A DNA stretch of 64,000 nucleotides, from the NCBI GenBank assembly GCA_029204225.1, contig CM055113.1:7035852-7099851 (forward strand). Direction: 5' to 3'. The position numbers and the translations under genes were made by a program. The notes under the pieces are model-generated. The model saw only the letters and a program-made list of their open reading frames with translations. It was not told the origin of the DNA and made no database searches. Shown in pieces: positions 22,501 through 34,396 of the stretch; the first letter of the stretch is position 1; each line of letters starts with the position of its first letter. The DNA is from Diphasiastrum complanatum (lineage: Eukaryota > Streptophyta > Lycopodiopsida > Lycopodiales > Lycopodiaceae).

Positions 22501-23199
22501 AACCTACACAAAAATATGAAGGCTCAAAATTTTAGCAAAGGATCGAAAAATTCAGGATTGAATTTTTCCAACCCAGCCTACTTTTTTGACCCAATGTTAA
22601 TTCCATCAAAGAGAGATTTTCCAACCCTGGATCGGATCGAATTGGTCTAATAAATTCGACCCTTTGTATAAATTCAACCCTGTGTATAAATCCAACCCTG
22701 TGTATAAATCTGACATCCGTAGTTAATTTTTTGATACCCAAAAGTCATAATTTCTCGATACGGTATCGACTCGAAAAAATTCGTAATTTTTCAAATCATT
22801 GTAATTTTTCGGAGTCAGTGTATATTTTTTGAGTCTTTGTTATTTTTTCAAATCTTTTTAAATTTTTTATACTGTCAGATATTTGACCCACGTCGTAACA
22901 TTGACAGTCCACCTGCCTCTGTATTGACATTCATTGTAAAATGACGGCTAGACCTACTATAGGACAAATGTAGTTAATTAAGTAGGTCAATGTAAGCTTT
23001 CAATGTACTGATCATCTGACTTCCAGTCATCAAGGAAGATCTACTGGAGTCAACGCTCTGAGCAGACTATCATCCTGCAAGCATTATGCTGTAAATAGTT
23101 AAGTTCTGTTTTTCAGTTTCTATGCAATTTATCAACGAACTCAGCTGAAGTAAGCGCCTACTATTTTGCGCCCACCTTTAAGCATTGTAGTCGGTTTTT
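22501..23199. other. No gene; short 18-bp tandem repeats
   Basis: About 22,665-22,715 holds three near-copies of TGTATAAATTCAACCCTG. The rest is AT-rich and unassigned; part may be the LTR whose end and primer site reach 24,052. Confidence 0.5.
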
Positions 23200-23867
23200 G
23201 TTTCTCTAGGAATTCGATGGGCCTTCAACGGATACAACTTAACTTTTTTAGTTCAGAGGTTGCACCAAAATCATGGGGCCTTTTTGCCCCTTCTGTGAGC
23301 CACGTTCCAAGATCCCGTCCCTGGATGCCTAGTCGTCCATGAATCCAAGTGGTCCCCCTTACCCGCAAAGGGGCTGGTACCAGTGTACATTAAACACTTA
23401 GACATTTACCACTTTGAACAAAGTCCCACTTCTACTTATGGGATTTCTTTGAGCGTGGACTGTGGCTCCACTTTGTCATTCCAATGCTCCCCCTCAAAGT
23501 GGGGCACAGGTCACGTTGCCTGCTCTGATACCATGTAGAAATTCGGTGGGCCTTCAACAGATACGACTTAACCTTCTAGTTCAGAGGTTGCACCGTGATG
23601 CAATCTAACCTTTCTGGTTCAGAGGTTGCACCAAAATCATAGAGCCTTTTTGCCCCTTCTATGAGCCGCGTTCCAGGATCCCATCCTCGAATGCTAGCCG
23701 CCCATGAATCCAAGTGCTCCCCCTTACCCACAAAAGGGTTGGTACAAGGGGACATTAAACACTTAGACATTTACCACTTATATCCACTTTGAACAAAGTC
23801 CCACTTCTACTTATGGGATTTAAGTTGAGCGTGGGTTGTGGCTTCACTTTGCCATTCCAACAGTTTC
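23200..23867 (-). mobile_element. TRIM: miniature LTR retrotransposon with GTTTC target duplication
   Basis: Two direct repeats, 23,205-23,484 and 23,534-23,862, flank only 49 bp. The spacer carries GCTCTGATACCATG, the reverse complement of a Met-tRNA primer site, next to the right repeat, and CTCCCCCTC, a reversed polypurine tract, next to the left repeat. The whole is flanked by GTTTC (23,200-23,204 and 23,863-23,867). The right repeat is about 40 bp longer because AGTTCAGAGGTTGCACC is duplicated inside it. It has no coding capacity, as expected of TRIMs, which rely on proteins from full elements. Confidence 0.85.
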
Positions 23868-24052
23868 TATTAATCAAAGTGCATTTCTGTGTTCCACTAC
23901 TGTTCTGTTCTATTTGCGCATTATAACATCTGATTCATCTTGAACTCAATCTTTACTGGTAACTGTCACATTTCCGATCCACAACCACCTGCTCACCACT
24001 TCTGCTGCTAATCTCAATTTTCTCTGATTTTTGACATAGTATCAGAGCGGGT
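23868..24052 (+). mobile_element. Forward LTR end with primer-binding site, truncated
   Basis: Ends TTTTTGACA then TAGTATCAGAGCGGGTGGCTC (24,033 on), a near match to TGGTATCAGAGC in forward sense. Sequence left of the TRIM is probably the same LTR. At about 24,053 it is cut and joined to a reverse-strand Copia, a rearrangement border. Confidence 0.55.
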
Positions 24053-24055
24053 GGC

Positions 24056-26107
24056 TCAGTAATCTGCAATTTTCATTATGGATTTAGTCTCATTTCTACA
24101 TTCTTTGGAGTTCAATGCATCTTCAACATTAGATGGTTCTTCAAAACTAGATAAAGCATAAGAAGTGGATGAGATACCCTCAACTTGCTGTCCTTTGCCT
24201 TGATATGTGAGCCTTGATGGCTCCACTTTTGCCCTTGAAGATCTCCTTGGTGTGATAGGTGGGTTTGGTGCTTGCTCCTCCATGAGCTCCTCCTCAAAAC
24301 CAAGATCTTGCTCCTCGGCCATCTTCTTCTTGATTGTTGGAGCACTTGAGCCTTCTTCAAGCATATGCATATGATGTTCATCAAAGATGACATCCCTTGA
24401 AACAAAAAATTTGTTCAAGGATGGGAGATAGACTTTGTAGCCCTTGCTTGAGCTTGCATATCCAAGCATGATCCCTCTTGTGGAAGATGGATCCTCCTTG
24501 GTTCTTGTTTCCAATAGCACATGCACATAACATATACACCCAAAAACTTTCAAGTGATTAAGATTGGGCTTTTTTCCATACAACATCTCATAAGGAGTTT
24601 TGCCTTCAATTGCTTTGCAAGACACCCTATTCATCAAGTAGTTTGCACATACAAGAGACTCACCCCAAAAGGATTTGGGCAAACAAGCATCTAGTCTTAA
24701 AGCCTTAGAACATTCACATAATGTTCTATTCCTTCTTTCACCAACTCCATTTTGTTGAGGAGTGTAAGGACAAGAAGTCTCTTTCTTGATCCCTTCCTCC
24801 TCACAAAAGGCCTTGAACTCATTGGAGATGAATTCTCCACCATTGTCACTTCTAAGAATCTTGATGCTATGATTATGATGCTTTTCCACAAACAACTTGA
24901 ACTTTACAAAAGTATCAAATACTTGAGACTTGAAGGAAAGTAAGAACACCCAACAATATCTTGAGTAGTCATCAATGAAGGTTAAAAACATGGATGAGCC
25001 TCCATTAGATTTGGTGCTAGCAATGTGCACATCCGAGTGTATGAGTTCAAGAGGATGAGATGACTTTGTGATGGAGTTAGGAAACACCTTCTTATGTGCC
25101 TTGGATAAGGCACAAGCTTCAAAAACCTTGTCTTCCTTCCCAATAGACCTTGGTAGGCCTAAAGCATACTCCTCCTTGATCATAGCCTCCATGGAACCCG
25201 AGTTGACATGTCCAAGTCTTTTGTGCCATAAAAAAGTAAAGGTAGATATCTTGCTCTTCTCGGCCAACATGACAACATTAGTATCCACAAATGCATCCAA
25301 CTTATAAAGTTTGCCAAGTCTAGTGCCCTTAGCCACTATCTTACCCTTCTTCTTGATGAAACATTCATTTGAAGCAAAGTCAACATTGAAACCATTGTCT
25401 ACCATTTGGCCAACACTTAGTAGATTCTTTGTTATTGTAGGAATGTACAAAACACCTTCTATGTTGATCTTTTTGGAAGATCCTAAGCAAAGGGGAATGC
25501 TACCAAGTCCTTCAATCTTACAAGCTTCATCATTTGCTGTATAGATAGACTTTATAGGTCCATCATAAGATAAGAGAGAAGAGAAAAACTCCCTTTTACT
25601 AGTCATGTGTGAACTAGCACCCGAGTCAATCCACCAAGGATCTTCTCCTTTGAAGCTTGTTGAAGAAAATATGGACATCATGAGAGAGTCCTCATGTGAA
25701 CTCTCCTCCTCCTCCTCTTTGCTCATGTTGGCTTGGCTTTGATCTTGCTTTCTCTTGAAGCATTCCGAGGCATAATGCCCCATCTTGCTACAATAGTAGC
25801 ACTTCACCTTTTTTCTTAATATTGGATTCTAAGGATAGCTATACTTGGAAGTTTTTTATGAATTGTCTGCCAGAGTTTGTGGATAATTTTTTGCAACATT
25901 CAATTTTATGCAATGTAGTGCAACATTGCACCTCTTGATGTATTTGGCTTTTTCTTGAGGATGAATAGGTTCACCCTCCTTACCATTTACAATTTCCATC
26001 AGATCTTGCATGATCATGATGGATTCCATTCTAACTTTCCATATGGAATAGTTAGTTTTGTTGAGCCTTTCATTAGTATCCAAAAGATATGCATTTATAG
26101 ATGCCAT
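24056..26107 (-). pseudogene. Copia polyprotein (gag, protease, integrase), truncated
   Basis: The 583-residue open frame at 24,056-25,807 begins at the zinc knuckle (CYYCSKMGHYASEC) and continues with the protease active site (WWIDSGASSHM), GAG-pre-integrase (LWHKRLGHVNSG) and integrase. Its catalytic residues are in LIHSDVH, SDNGGEF and QQNGVGERRNRT (D, D, E). After FWGESLVCANYLMNR and GIMLGYASSSKGYKVY it stops before reverse transcriptase. Gag N-terminus (MASINAYLLDTNERLNKTNY) is at 25,856-26,107; most of gag between them is deleted. Integrase looks intact, so this is the youngest coding piece of its type here. Confidence 0.85.
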
Positions 26108-26903
26108 CTAGTCTCCTAATCAAGGACTTGACACAAATGAAGGTTACTTCTATTGATTTGATTGAAGGTCTACTTTATCCCACTTCTTAGGGACCTGAAA
26201 AGATCAGTAATAGACTTCCTATAAAGATCTAAGAATGATCTCTAACAAAATCAAATCATAGAATACTAGAAACAATGCATTTGCTTGATTGAAGTAGACA
26301 ATACTAGTAGAATTGCCCCTCTTTCTATAAAGAACATTAAAGATTCCAAATGATCTGATCAAGAGTGAATTTAAGAAACCTAATATACTTCCAAAATCAC
26401 TTGTAAAAGATCTAAATGGAACTTAATGAGGATGCAACACAATCTACTATCCAATCACAAGCAAAAAATGACAAAATTGATGAAAAATTGATCTAATTTG
26501 GTGCATAAGTCAAGCAATGGTTGGACTGAACCTAAATCACTTTAGGAGGTGCCTACTACACATTAGAACAGCCTTGAAGAGTCCCCAAAACTCTGATCTT
26601 CCCTCTACTTGAATGCTAGAAAGCCTCCTCTATGAAATGACCTCCAAAACTCGCTTAGAAATCAATGCTTGGAGCAAGCAAAACTTGCTATCTTGGTAAT
26701 GTGAATTGAATTCAACTTTGCCTCTAGTTTTAGACACCTAAACACCTGCAAATGAAGTCACACAACACCAATCTCCAATGTATTTGACTCACTTTGAGTT
26801 CTAGAATCAATACTAGATGCTAAGATCCAATTACACAAGATTTAGATCATAAATTGTGATCAAATTGAATGAAAACCAAGGATTTAGCTCATTTCAGCCT
26901 TTA

Positions 26904-26916
26904 GGCTCTGATACCA
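26904..26916 (-). other. Copia primer-binding site
   Basis: GGCTCTGATACCA is the reverse complement of TGGTATCAGAGCC, the site that pairs with the 3' end of initiator Met-tRNA to prime minus-strand synthesis. It abuts the LTR starting at 26,917 and belongs to the Copia at 24,056-26,107. Confidence 0.85.
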
Positions 26917-27579
26917 TGTAAAAATTAGAGCAAATAAGGATCCCAAAACACTTGAAATGATGAGGGAAACAATAGATTATGATTTCATAAGATTAGCACA
27001 AGTTGAACCATCAAAATCCATCAAAAATCTATGCTTGAACCTCACTAAATGGCCCAAATCCTTGAAGAAGGCTTCACACGTGTGAAATTACGGCCTACAC
27101 CAGACCTACATTCAATCCTATAATCATTAGTAATCACAAGTACTCAAACAATTATGAACATAGAGAGCAATTGCACCATTATGAGAGAAAAAGCATGAAA
27201 TTGCTTGATTGATTTTGGTGAGATATCATCACCTATATATACATGATCCATCACGGTTTTGGGCAGGTATGAGTAGCCCTAAACCTATACCTAATGCTAA
27301 TTTTGGTGGATCTTTCATCCCTACCAAGTTAGGGTTGGAATCTTGGAGATCCCTCAACAATGCAAAAATTACCAAAAATAGCTCCTATTTTTTCTCCCTT
27401 GTATCTAAGCATAATTTGGACTCATTCCAAAGGTTCTAACACTTAGGTCTACTTGAGAACATCCTTATGAATGGAATCCTATGCTATTTAGCATGTGTGA
27501 CAAGCCACATCATGACCATCTAACTATTTACAAGTCATATGACCAAAACTAGTCAAGCTAGAATTGTGAATTTTTAACA
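26917..27579 (-). repeat. 5' LTR of that Copia (663 bp)
   Basis: Plus-strand ends are TGTAAAAATTAG and GTGAATTTTTAACA, giving the TG...CA termini. It is followed by GATTC at 27,580, the expected target-duplication position. Its 3' partner LTR is missing because the element is cut at 24,053. Confidence 0.75.
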
Positions 27580-28900
27580 GATTCTTGTTCGAATGTTCAA
27601 GTGATATAAATTTCCTTCTCTATTGCCTTTAGCAACCAGGCTATCAAAATCTTCCTCGAACAATTTACAAGAGTCCTTTGTGAAGGTTACTGACATGCTT
27701 GTATCGACTATCTTTGCTACGGATAGAAGATCTTTGTCAAGAGTAGGGACATAGAAAACTTCCTCTAGTTTCTTGTCTCCTTGATTCGTGTCCAGCCATA
27801 ATACACCAATTCCATCAACCACGTGCTTAGAACCGTCTCCAAGTATAATGAATCTTGAATAGTTTGTCTTCTTGTGCTCAGACAAAATTTGTTTCGAGGA
27901 AACAAAATGTGAGGTGACTCCTGAATTAAGTACTACTTCTCGAATTGAATTAGATGAACATCATAGATCAGCACTAACATAGGTTGTTGAGTTTCTTGTT
28001 GCTCTGTCTTCTACTGCTCTGGAGCATTCTGCTTTGTCTTCGACATAGTTTGAATCTGAAGGTTCGCTTCGATTCTGCTAATTTTTGTTTCTGAGATTCT
28101 GATAACAGTCTACTACTGCATGACCCCATTTATGACAACGAACGTATTCAATCTTTGGATTTAGCCAGCACTTTTTTTTCTGTGTGACCTGATTTTCTAC
28201 ATCTGTTGCAGATCTTCTTATCACCAAAATTTTTCTGTTGTTTTTCAGATTGTTGTTCATTTTTCTTAGACTCATTCTTTTTAGAAGACTCTCTCTTAAA
28301 CTTAGACTTCTTAGAAGATTTATTCTTCTGAGTAAATAGAGTATTTTTGGAATCACCGTTGTCGTCATAGCGTTCACGAGCTTCTACTTCCTCTTTAACT
28401 CTGTCTATTGCCTTTTGAAGTGTCATTGTCTCATCTTTTGCCAATAAGGTTCTTGTTGTCTAGAATGACCTGGTTAGGGCTCGAAGAAAATAACTAAGCT
28501 GTTTTTCTTTAGAAATTGTATTTTCTGCACCAGAATTCTACAAGTAAACAAACAGATCTTTTATCTTTAGCACGAATATGTTCAGGTCTTTGTCGTCCCA
28601 CTGTAGGTAAGTTAATTGGTCTTCCAAGACCATGATCTGATTACGAGATCGAGTCTCATTCTTGATTTTCAAATCTTCCCATAAATCTTTTGCGTTCGAA
28701 ATTGATGTAATAATTGCTATAACTTTGTCATTTTTTAAACTCCATTCTCGAAGTTCTTTGCCAGGATTAGCTACTGGCTTCTCCTCTATTGGTTCTACCC
28801 ATTGCCATAGACCTTCGCCCTTCAACAAGAGTGAAGTCTCTAATTTCCAAATCAAGTAATTTGAACCTTCTGGACCCAAGATCATGGTGATCATATTTTC
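27574..28900 (-). pseudogene. Second Copia: gag and protease region, decayed
   Basis: Gag N-terminus near 28,894 (SNYLIWKLETSLLLKGEGLW); knuckle region 28,148-28,444 with CNRCRKSGHTEKK and, in a shifted frame, CHKWGHAVVDC; then a protease-following stretch LGDGSKHVVDGIGV and VFYVPTLDKDLLSVAKI (27,574-27,885). It ends where the 26,917-27,579 LTR begins, so that element inserted into this one. Frames differ between pieces, so it is inactive. Confidence 0.75.
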
Positions 28901-29056
28901 TGAATCACTCCAAATAGCGGCTTGCTAATGGATGTATGAAGAATGCTGAGAGGGATGCGAAGATACCACTATATCGACTATGATTCGTTCTGATATCAAT
29001 GTATCAGCTTTGAACCTGTATACTCTGATACCACTGTATCAAATTTAATTCTGTAA

Positions 29057-29639
29057 GCTTTGATACCACTATAGAAAAAATAGAAATTATTCTTCCACAG
29101 AGGACACGATGAAAGTTTGAATAAATCAAATTAATTTCTGTGTCTTCAATCGGGTCTGTATCTGATCTATGTACTAATAGAACAATGTTTGCCTTGATTG
29201 AATATGCGTGCGGAAATAATATGCGGAAGTAAGAGACAACTTAAAACATTTTAGAAAATAAGAAACTATTGATCAAAAACGAATTTTTATAACTCTGAAT
29301 CTGAATCATCAATATACATCTCTTGCTGTCTTATCTCATTGTTGTGTCTCTGATTGAGTGAGTGAGTTACGAGTAGTGCACATGTATTTATATTACTACA
29401 AGACAAGTCTTTTGGCCTTTTATTTACAGGTCTTTGGTCTTTTAATTCTGTAACAGTAGATATCTAACTGTTTACGATGGTTGATATCCAAATAGATGCT
29501 TTGTTTCTAGGGTCGAATAAATTATGTTCGTGAATTATTCGCGACAGGCCATCTTTTTGTCTCAACTTCGTGTTTCGCGAATTGTTCGCAACACTCGTCT
29601 CTTCACGACATTTTTGTCTTTCGCAAATTATTCGCGACA
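29057..29639 (-). mobile_element. Primer site and 5' LTR of the second Copia
   Basis: GCTTTGATACCACT (29,057-29,070) is the reverse of a Met-tRNA primer site with one change. Two related sites lie at about 28,990 and 29,028. The LTR runs from about 29,071 to TTCGCGACA at 29,639 and holds repeated TTCGCGAATTATTCGCGACA-like palindromic units. Confidence 0.6.
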
Positions 29640-29641
29640 GA

Positions 29642-31240
29642 TGACAACTTTGAGAGTGAATCTATTTAGGAAGGCACTTATTATTGACTTTTCATGATTT
29701 AGATGTTTTCATGTGTCATCTTAAGTTCTTGCTATTTTAGCCCTTTTTAGCATATGTGTTTAATCTTGTGTGGTTCTAATTTAGTTAAGCTTTTAGAGAG
29801 GGTCTGGAAGAGTGCATGTGAGTGAATAGATAGGGAAAAGAGTGTGTGTGTGTGGAAGTGTGTGTGAGAGTTAGGAGAAAAGTAGAGTTAATGTTATTTG
29901 GTTTTGGTTATGTTCTCATGGCATTTTGTTTGTAAATAGAAGTAGTGTTTAACCCTTTTTATTATGCAAGCATCTCCAAGGCTCTTAGGTTCGAGCCCAT
30001 TCCCCGTGCTACAAACGACTTAGAAAGAGGAGGTAGAAGCCCTCTTCTTCTTGACAACATTGGCGCCGTTGCTGGGGAGCCAAATGTTTGCTAAACTTTT
30101 GTTGTTTTTCACTTTTTCTACTTGCTTTGTTATAGGGACTGGTCACTCATTTTTAGTGGCTACTTTGTAAAAAAAAAAATTATGCGTGTTATGCTTGTGG
30201 TTTGGATGTGTTGAGCATATGTGTGTGTGGGCCTATTATTGATCTAACATCTCTCCACAAAATGGTGCCAAAAACAGCCTTCAATCTATTTTTTAAGCTA
30301 TCATGAATCTGCCTTCCTAGAACTGACTGTGAGAACTTGTCACAAAACTGCCAAATAGGATTCACAATCCCCAATACCATATATCAGAGGGGTGAACCAG
30401 AATTGTAAGATTTGAAGATTTTATTGAGAAAAGACACTCTGAACCTGTTTGCTATTCCCAGAGCTCCAAATCTGCCCATCTAGACTCACCTAGCTCAGAT
30501 TAGAGACTTCATTACCTATTGAAACCATTATCCAGAGAGGGCGAACCTAGACCATGAACCATTTCCAAGAAATCTGATCTCAAAGTTCTAGACATTCTTG
30601 CCTCTACAGCCTCAGTAGTAACCCATTTTGGCTCGCCTCCTTCATCATTGACAGATCTCACTGAGGCCAGTACACTGCCTAGTGGGCAAGCTCAGATCCC
30701 AAGGATCAATCCTTGCAGATTGGAAAGTGTGAAAGTCTTGATTTTTGCACTTTTTGGCCTCCCAAGAGTACTTTTGAGCTCCCCCACCTACAAGTGAAAA
30801 AGTGCTTAATTTCACTTGAGTTTTACCTACTATACTCAAGGGGATTACAAAATCCATCAGATCATTCCCCAAATGCAAGTCCAAGTCCAAATGCTAGCAA
30901 TTATGGATCCCAAAAACAGAAGGGAGTGGCACCATCACCTCCCTCCTCAGTATCAATGGCAGATGATCAACCCTTAGCCGTAGGACCATATCCTAATGCC
31001 AAGGAAGAAGGACACCACTACCAGTAAATACGCCATTGGATACAGGAGGCACGGGTAGAGAAAGTTGAACAAGCCAAGGAAAAACCTGCAGAATCTCTAG
31101 CCACTAAAGTTCCAGCACCACCAGCAGGCTCACAGTTAAGAACAAATTTTAACGACTATTTGCACCATCACGAATTATCGTTCCAGATGGGAGAGCCTGA
31201 GGTTCCACAAACATAATTGCTCACAAGTTTATTGACTAGC
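29642..31240 (+). mobile_element. Ty3/Gypsy LTR, primer site and start of internal region
   Basis: The LTR runs from TGACAACTTTGAG (29,642) to TTCTTGACAACA (30,059). Directly after is TTGGCGCCGTTGCTGGGGAG (30,060-30,079), the standard primer site of plant Tat/Athila-type Gypsy elements. Internal sequence follows to about 31,240 with a decayed forward frame rich in Pro, Ser and Asn (30,713-31,027), probably gag leader. No pol was found, so the rest is lost. Confidence 0.75.
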
Positions 31241-32990
31241 CAAATTGAGTTCTTATAAACTCTCACACATTCAAACATGAGCAAATAACTCACATATGAG
31301 ATGGTGGGAGCTGTTTCTCCTGTTTATTAATTTTCCAGTGATGGTCACTCCACAAATATCATCGTGCACAATAAGTACATTAATATCCCAAGTAGGCCTT
31401 GCCCAAATGTCAAAGATGAAATAACTATGACTTGAGTCTACACCTTCGAGGCACAAATTTTTCTCTTATCCAGCTTAACCAACTGCAAAAGACAAATTTC
31501 CCCATGCACATAGCGACATGCATTCCCCTATAAGACTTATATAATATATGTTTGCAAGATAACAAATTTGCATGTAAGAATCAATGTGCTCTCCCACAAC
31601 CTCTCATGCATGCAATTTATGAAAGTTGAGCTTAGATTAGTAATGTGGAGCATCTTCTTTCGCTTATTTGTTTTAACCTCTTTAAAATAGTACATCACAA
31701 AAGATAATTGATGATTGATCATTTGGGTGGGAGTGGGATGCTCATGACCCTACACATACATTAAAGATATGTGGATTGCTCATTTGGTGTAGCACGTGGG
31801 AGGAGTCTATGTTTCTCTTGGATGGTTATGTTCTTTAACTTCTTGAGGTCGTTATTTCAAACTTTATCTCAAATGACTAAGTCGAACAAGTCAACTTGGG
31901 TAGGAGCACTATTATGGCATCCCCTATGGCGTAGGCTCAAATCCTGCTTGTTGCGAACTCAACATATTGGAGTATTGAGCCTGTGTCTAAGCTTGGTCTA
32001 CTAATCTTTGTATACTTCATATATGTACATAGAATCTATGTACAAGTAACTACCTTGCAGTGTAACAACAAGAAGAATCTATGTACAAGTAACTACCTTG
32101 CCGTGTAACAACAAGAAGAAAAGGAAAACATGTAAGCCAAAAAACATTGGGAGTGGCAAAAGATGAAAAGGCCTTTGGTCAAGGGACACATGGGCATTAA
32201 TCATGGAGACTTGGCAACTAGGGTGCTTGTGGCTTGCATATATCCCCCACTATGGATGAAATGTGTGTAGACTTAGGTGCCTGACTAGTATCGAAGGTAT
32301 CAACTTGAGTATCAAGGAACCGACAAGTCTTGTATATGATATTAAGATGTTGGGGTTGATAGGTAACAAGTCGATAATCATATTGATACTTGGACTAGAG
32401 GCAAAAATATGGATTTTGCCTTGGTATCAAAGATAGTTTCAAATTTTTATTTATATCCAAAATTTACAAATGTAATGCATTTGATTCATGGTGCACCAAA
32501 TACATTGGTGGGCACCAACAACGTATTGGCTTGTCAAGTCATGTTCGTATTGATGATTGCATGCTACCTTTCAAAAATGCGTGACTTTAAAGAAATTAAA
32601 TATATTTATAGCTAGGTTGAAAATTTGATGATATCACCATTGCAATGCCAGTCCAAAAGATATGAGTCATCAGCTCTTAGAACATGCTTATATTAATATC
32701 GGCCTGGCATGAAAAATCTTAAAAAAGTGTAATATCGGGACCCGGCTGGTATGAAAAATTTCAATACCCACCGAAATCCCTTGCAAGGGGTGGGAAGAAA
32801 GGAGGTTGGCATATAAACTAGGTGATGCCACATTGAGACAGCACCAAAATGGCTTAGACATAGAGATGCTCAAGCCTCAAGGTCCGAGGTCCATTGACCC
32901 AAGTTCCAAGGTCCAACTTCCAAGCCTAAACTTAGAGTAGCCTCCTCCGCCTAAATAAGGCCTGCGCTTTGGGGCACGATAAGGCCCTAA
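31241..32990. other. No gene recognised
   Basis: Short open frames without motifs. The only structure seen is the 43-bp duplication listed next. This is spacer between retrotransposons and the HD-Zip IV gene and may hold distal promoter elements. Confidence 0.5.
32031..32116. repeat. 43-bp tandem duplication (2 copies)
   Basis: The unit starting AGAATCTATGTACAAGTAAC is repeated at 32,074 with one difference (TTGCAGTG versus TTGCCGTG). Confidence 0.9.
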
Positions 32991-32999
32991 AAGTCTTCA

Positions 33000-34396
33000 G
33001 TCCTCCATCGACGACGCAGTGGCAGCAAGCAGCACATAATAGACCCTCTCTCTTTCTCTTTCTCTCTTTCTCTCTCAAAAAATGTTCAGTACTGATACTT
33101 CCACTCCTGTCCCTCTGTACTATCTAAGACTGTATACAGTCTAGCAGCTACTTTTATTTTTTTCTCTTCTTCTTCTGCAGCAGTGGCAGCCGCCTCTTAA
33201 TGATCTCAGCATGGATGATGTCCGTCCCTTTTCTCTTTTCTCGTCTTCTCCTCTCTTTGATGTTCGTGGCTGGTACACAAGCGAGAGACACAGAGAGCGA
33301 GAGAGAGAAACTTACTTACTGCTGGTTTTTATCAGAGATTAGAATGATCGTGAGTAGATGAGTGTAGGCTGATGGGTTTGTCAGCCGCCATAATTTTGTC
33401 GCATGGAGTGTTCGTCTCTCAGAGCGGAGGCCGGTGTGTGCCGAGGGGGGCTGCCCACGTTGGATGCCATGAAATTTTGCCTATTTTTGTATGTGAGAAG
33501 AAAGTTAGAATTACCTTGAGATGAGCTTGAAAAGTTTCTAAATTTGCTTTTGGGTTTAGCCCTGTGATGCTTGAGCAACCTGATCCGATCCGTCTTAAAT
33601 CGGGTGCTTTGATGATTTTGCGAGCTGCAACCTAGGAGCTGTTGGCAAGCTTCGGGGCTCCCATGTTCTGACTTGTATGAAGAGAAAGTCTTTTGCACCG
33701 CAGGCTTTGCCAGGGTGGATCTAAGAAATTCACGTGTTAATAACTCCATCGAAGTTGTGTCACTGATTCCTTACCCTTTCAACTTTCGACCACCTTTAGC
33801 AGAAGTCTATTTGGTATGAAGGTACACACATATACACAGATGGGGACTAAACACCCAGCGATTTTTGTTCACCTCCCTCGCTACAGTGGATGAAATCCAG
33901 TGAGTGTTATATGCAGATTTCGCTATTTTCTGTTTCCTCTACTTTTCAGCTCTCCCTGTAGCACTAGCTTAATGAATACGATACAAGGAGTTCGAGCAGT
34001 ATGGTTTCGGTTGGACAGCAGATGCTAAGTAGATTGCCGTTTGACTTCATACTTAGTTTTCGAAGCCATGCTAGCTGTCTTGCTTCTAATATTTTGAAAT
34101 TAGCTGTGTCTCCGTCCTCATTGCAAATACCATGGCAAACAAATTTCTTTCTCTATAGATCTGTGTATACCGACCAGACAACGAATGTAATCTCATGTTG
34201 CTTATTGAATAGATCCTGTAAAGCTCCCTACTTTCCGAGATTGTTGTTCTCATGAACTCAACCATGTCATGACAAGTTTCAGTAGCAAAGATAGATTTTT
34301 CCCCAGATCTTTGCGTCTATCTATATTCTAGACATTCAGGCCAAACCGAAATGGAATATCAAAAGAGATGATCAGTTATCTAAAACAGCTGCAAGA
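33000..34396 (+). promoter_or_regulatory. Probable 5' leader and promoter of the HD-Zip IV gene
   Basis: CT-rich tracts (33,045-33,078) and a GA-rich tract (33,280-33,310) are typical of plant core promoters and leaders. A 20-codon upstream frame starts at ATGTTCAGTACT (33,082). The transcription start was not located, and a leader intron is possible because the first coding exon lies 1.4 kb downstream. Confidence 0.35.

Noticed and set aside
30060-30079. TTGGCGCCGTTGCTGGGGAG as part of a tRNA gene
   Set aside because: No cloverleaf around it; it is the primer-binding site of a Gypsy LTR element.
33381-33749. 122-residue reverse open frame in the HD-Zip IV leader
   Set aside because: Lies antisense within a probable 5' leader, no motif, composition like chance.
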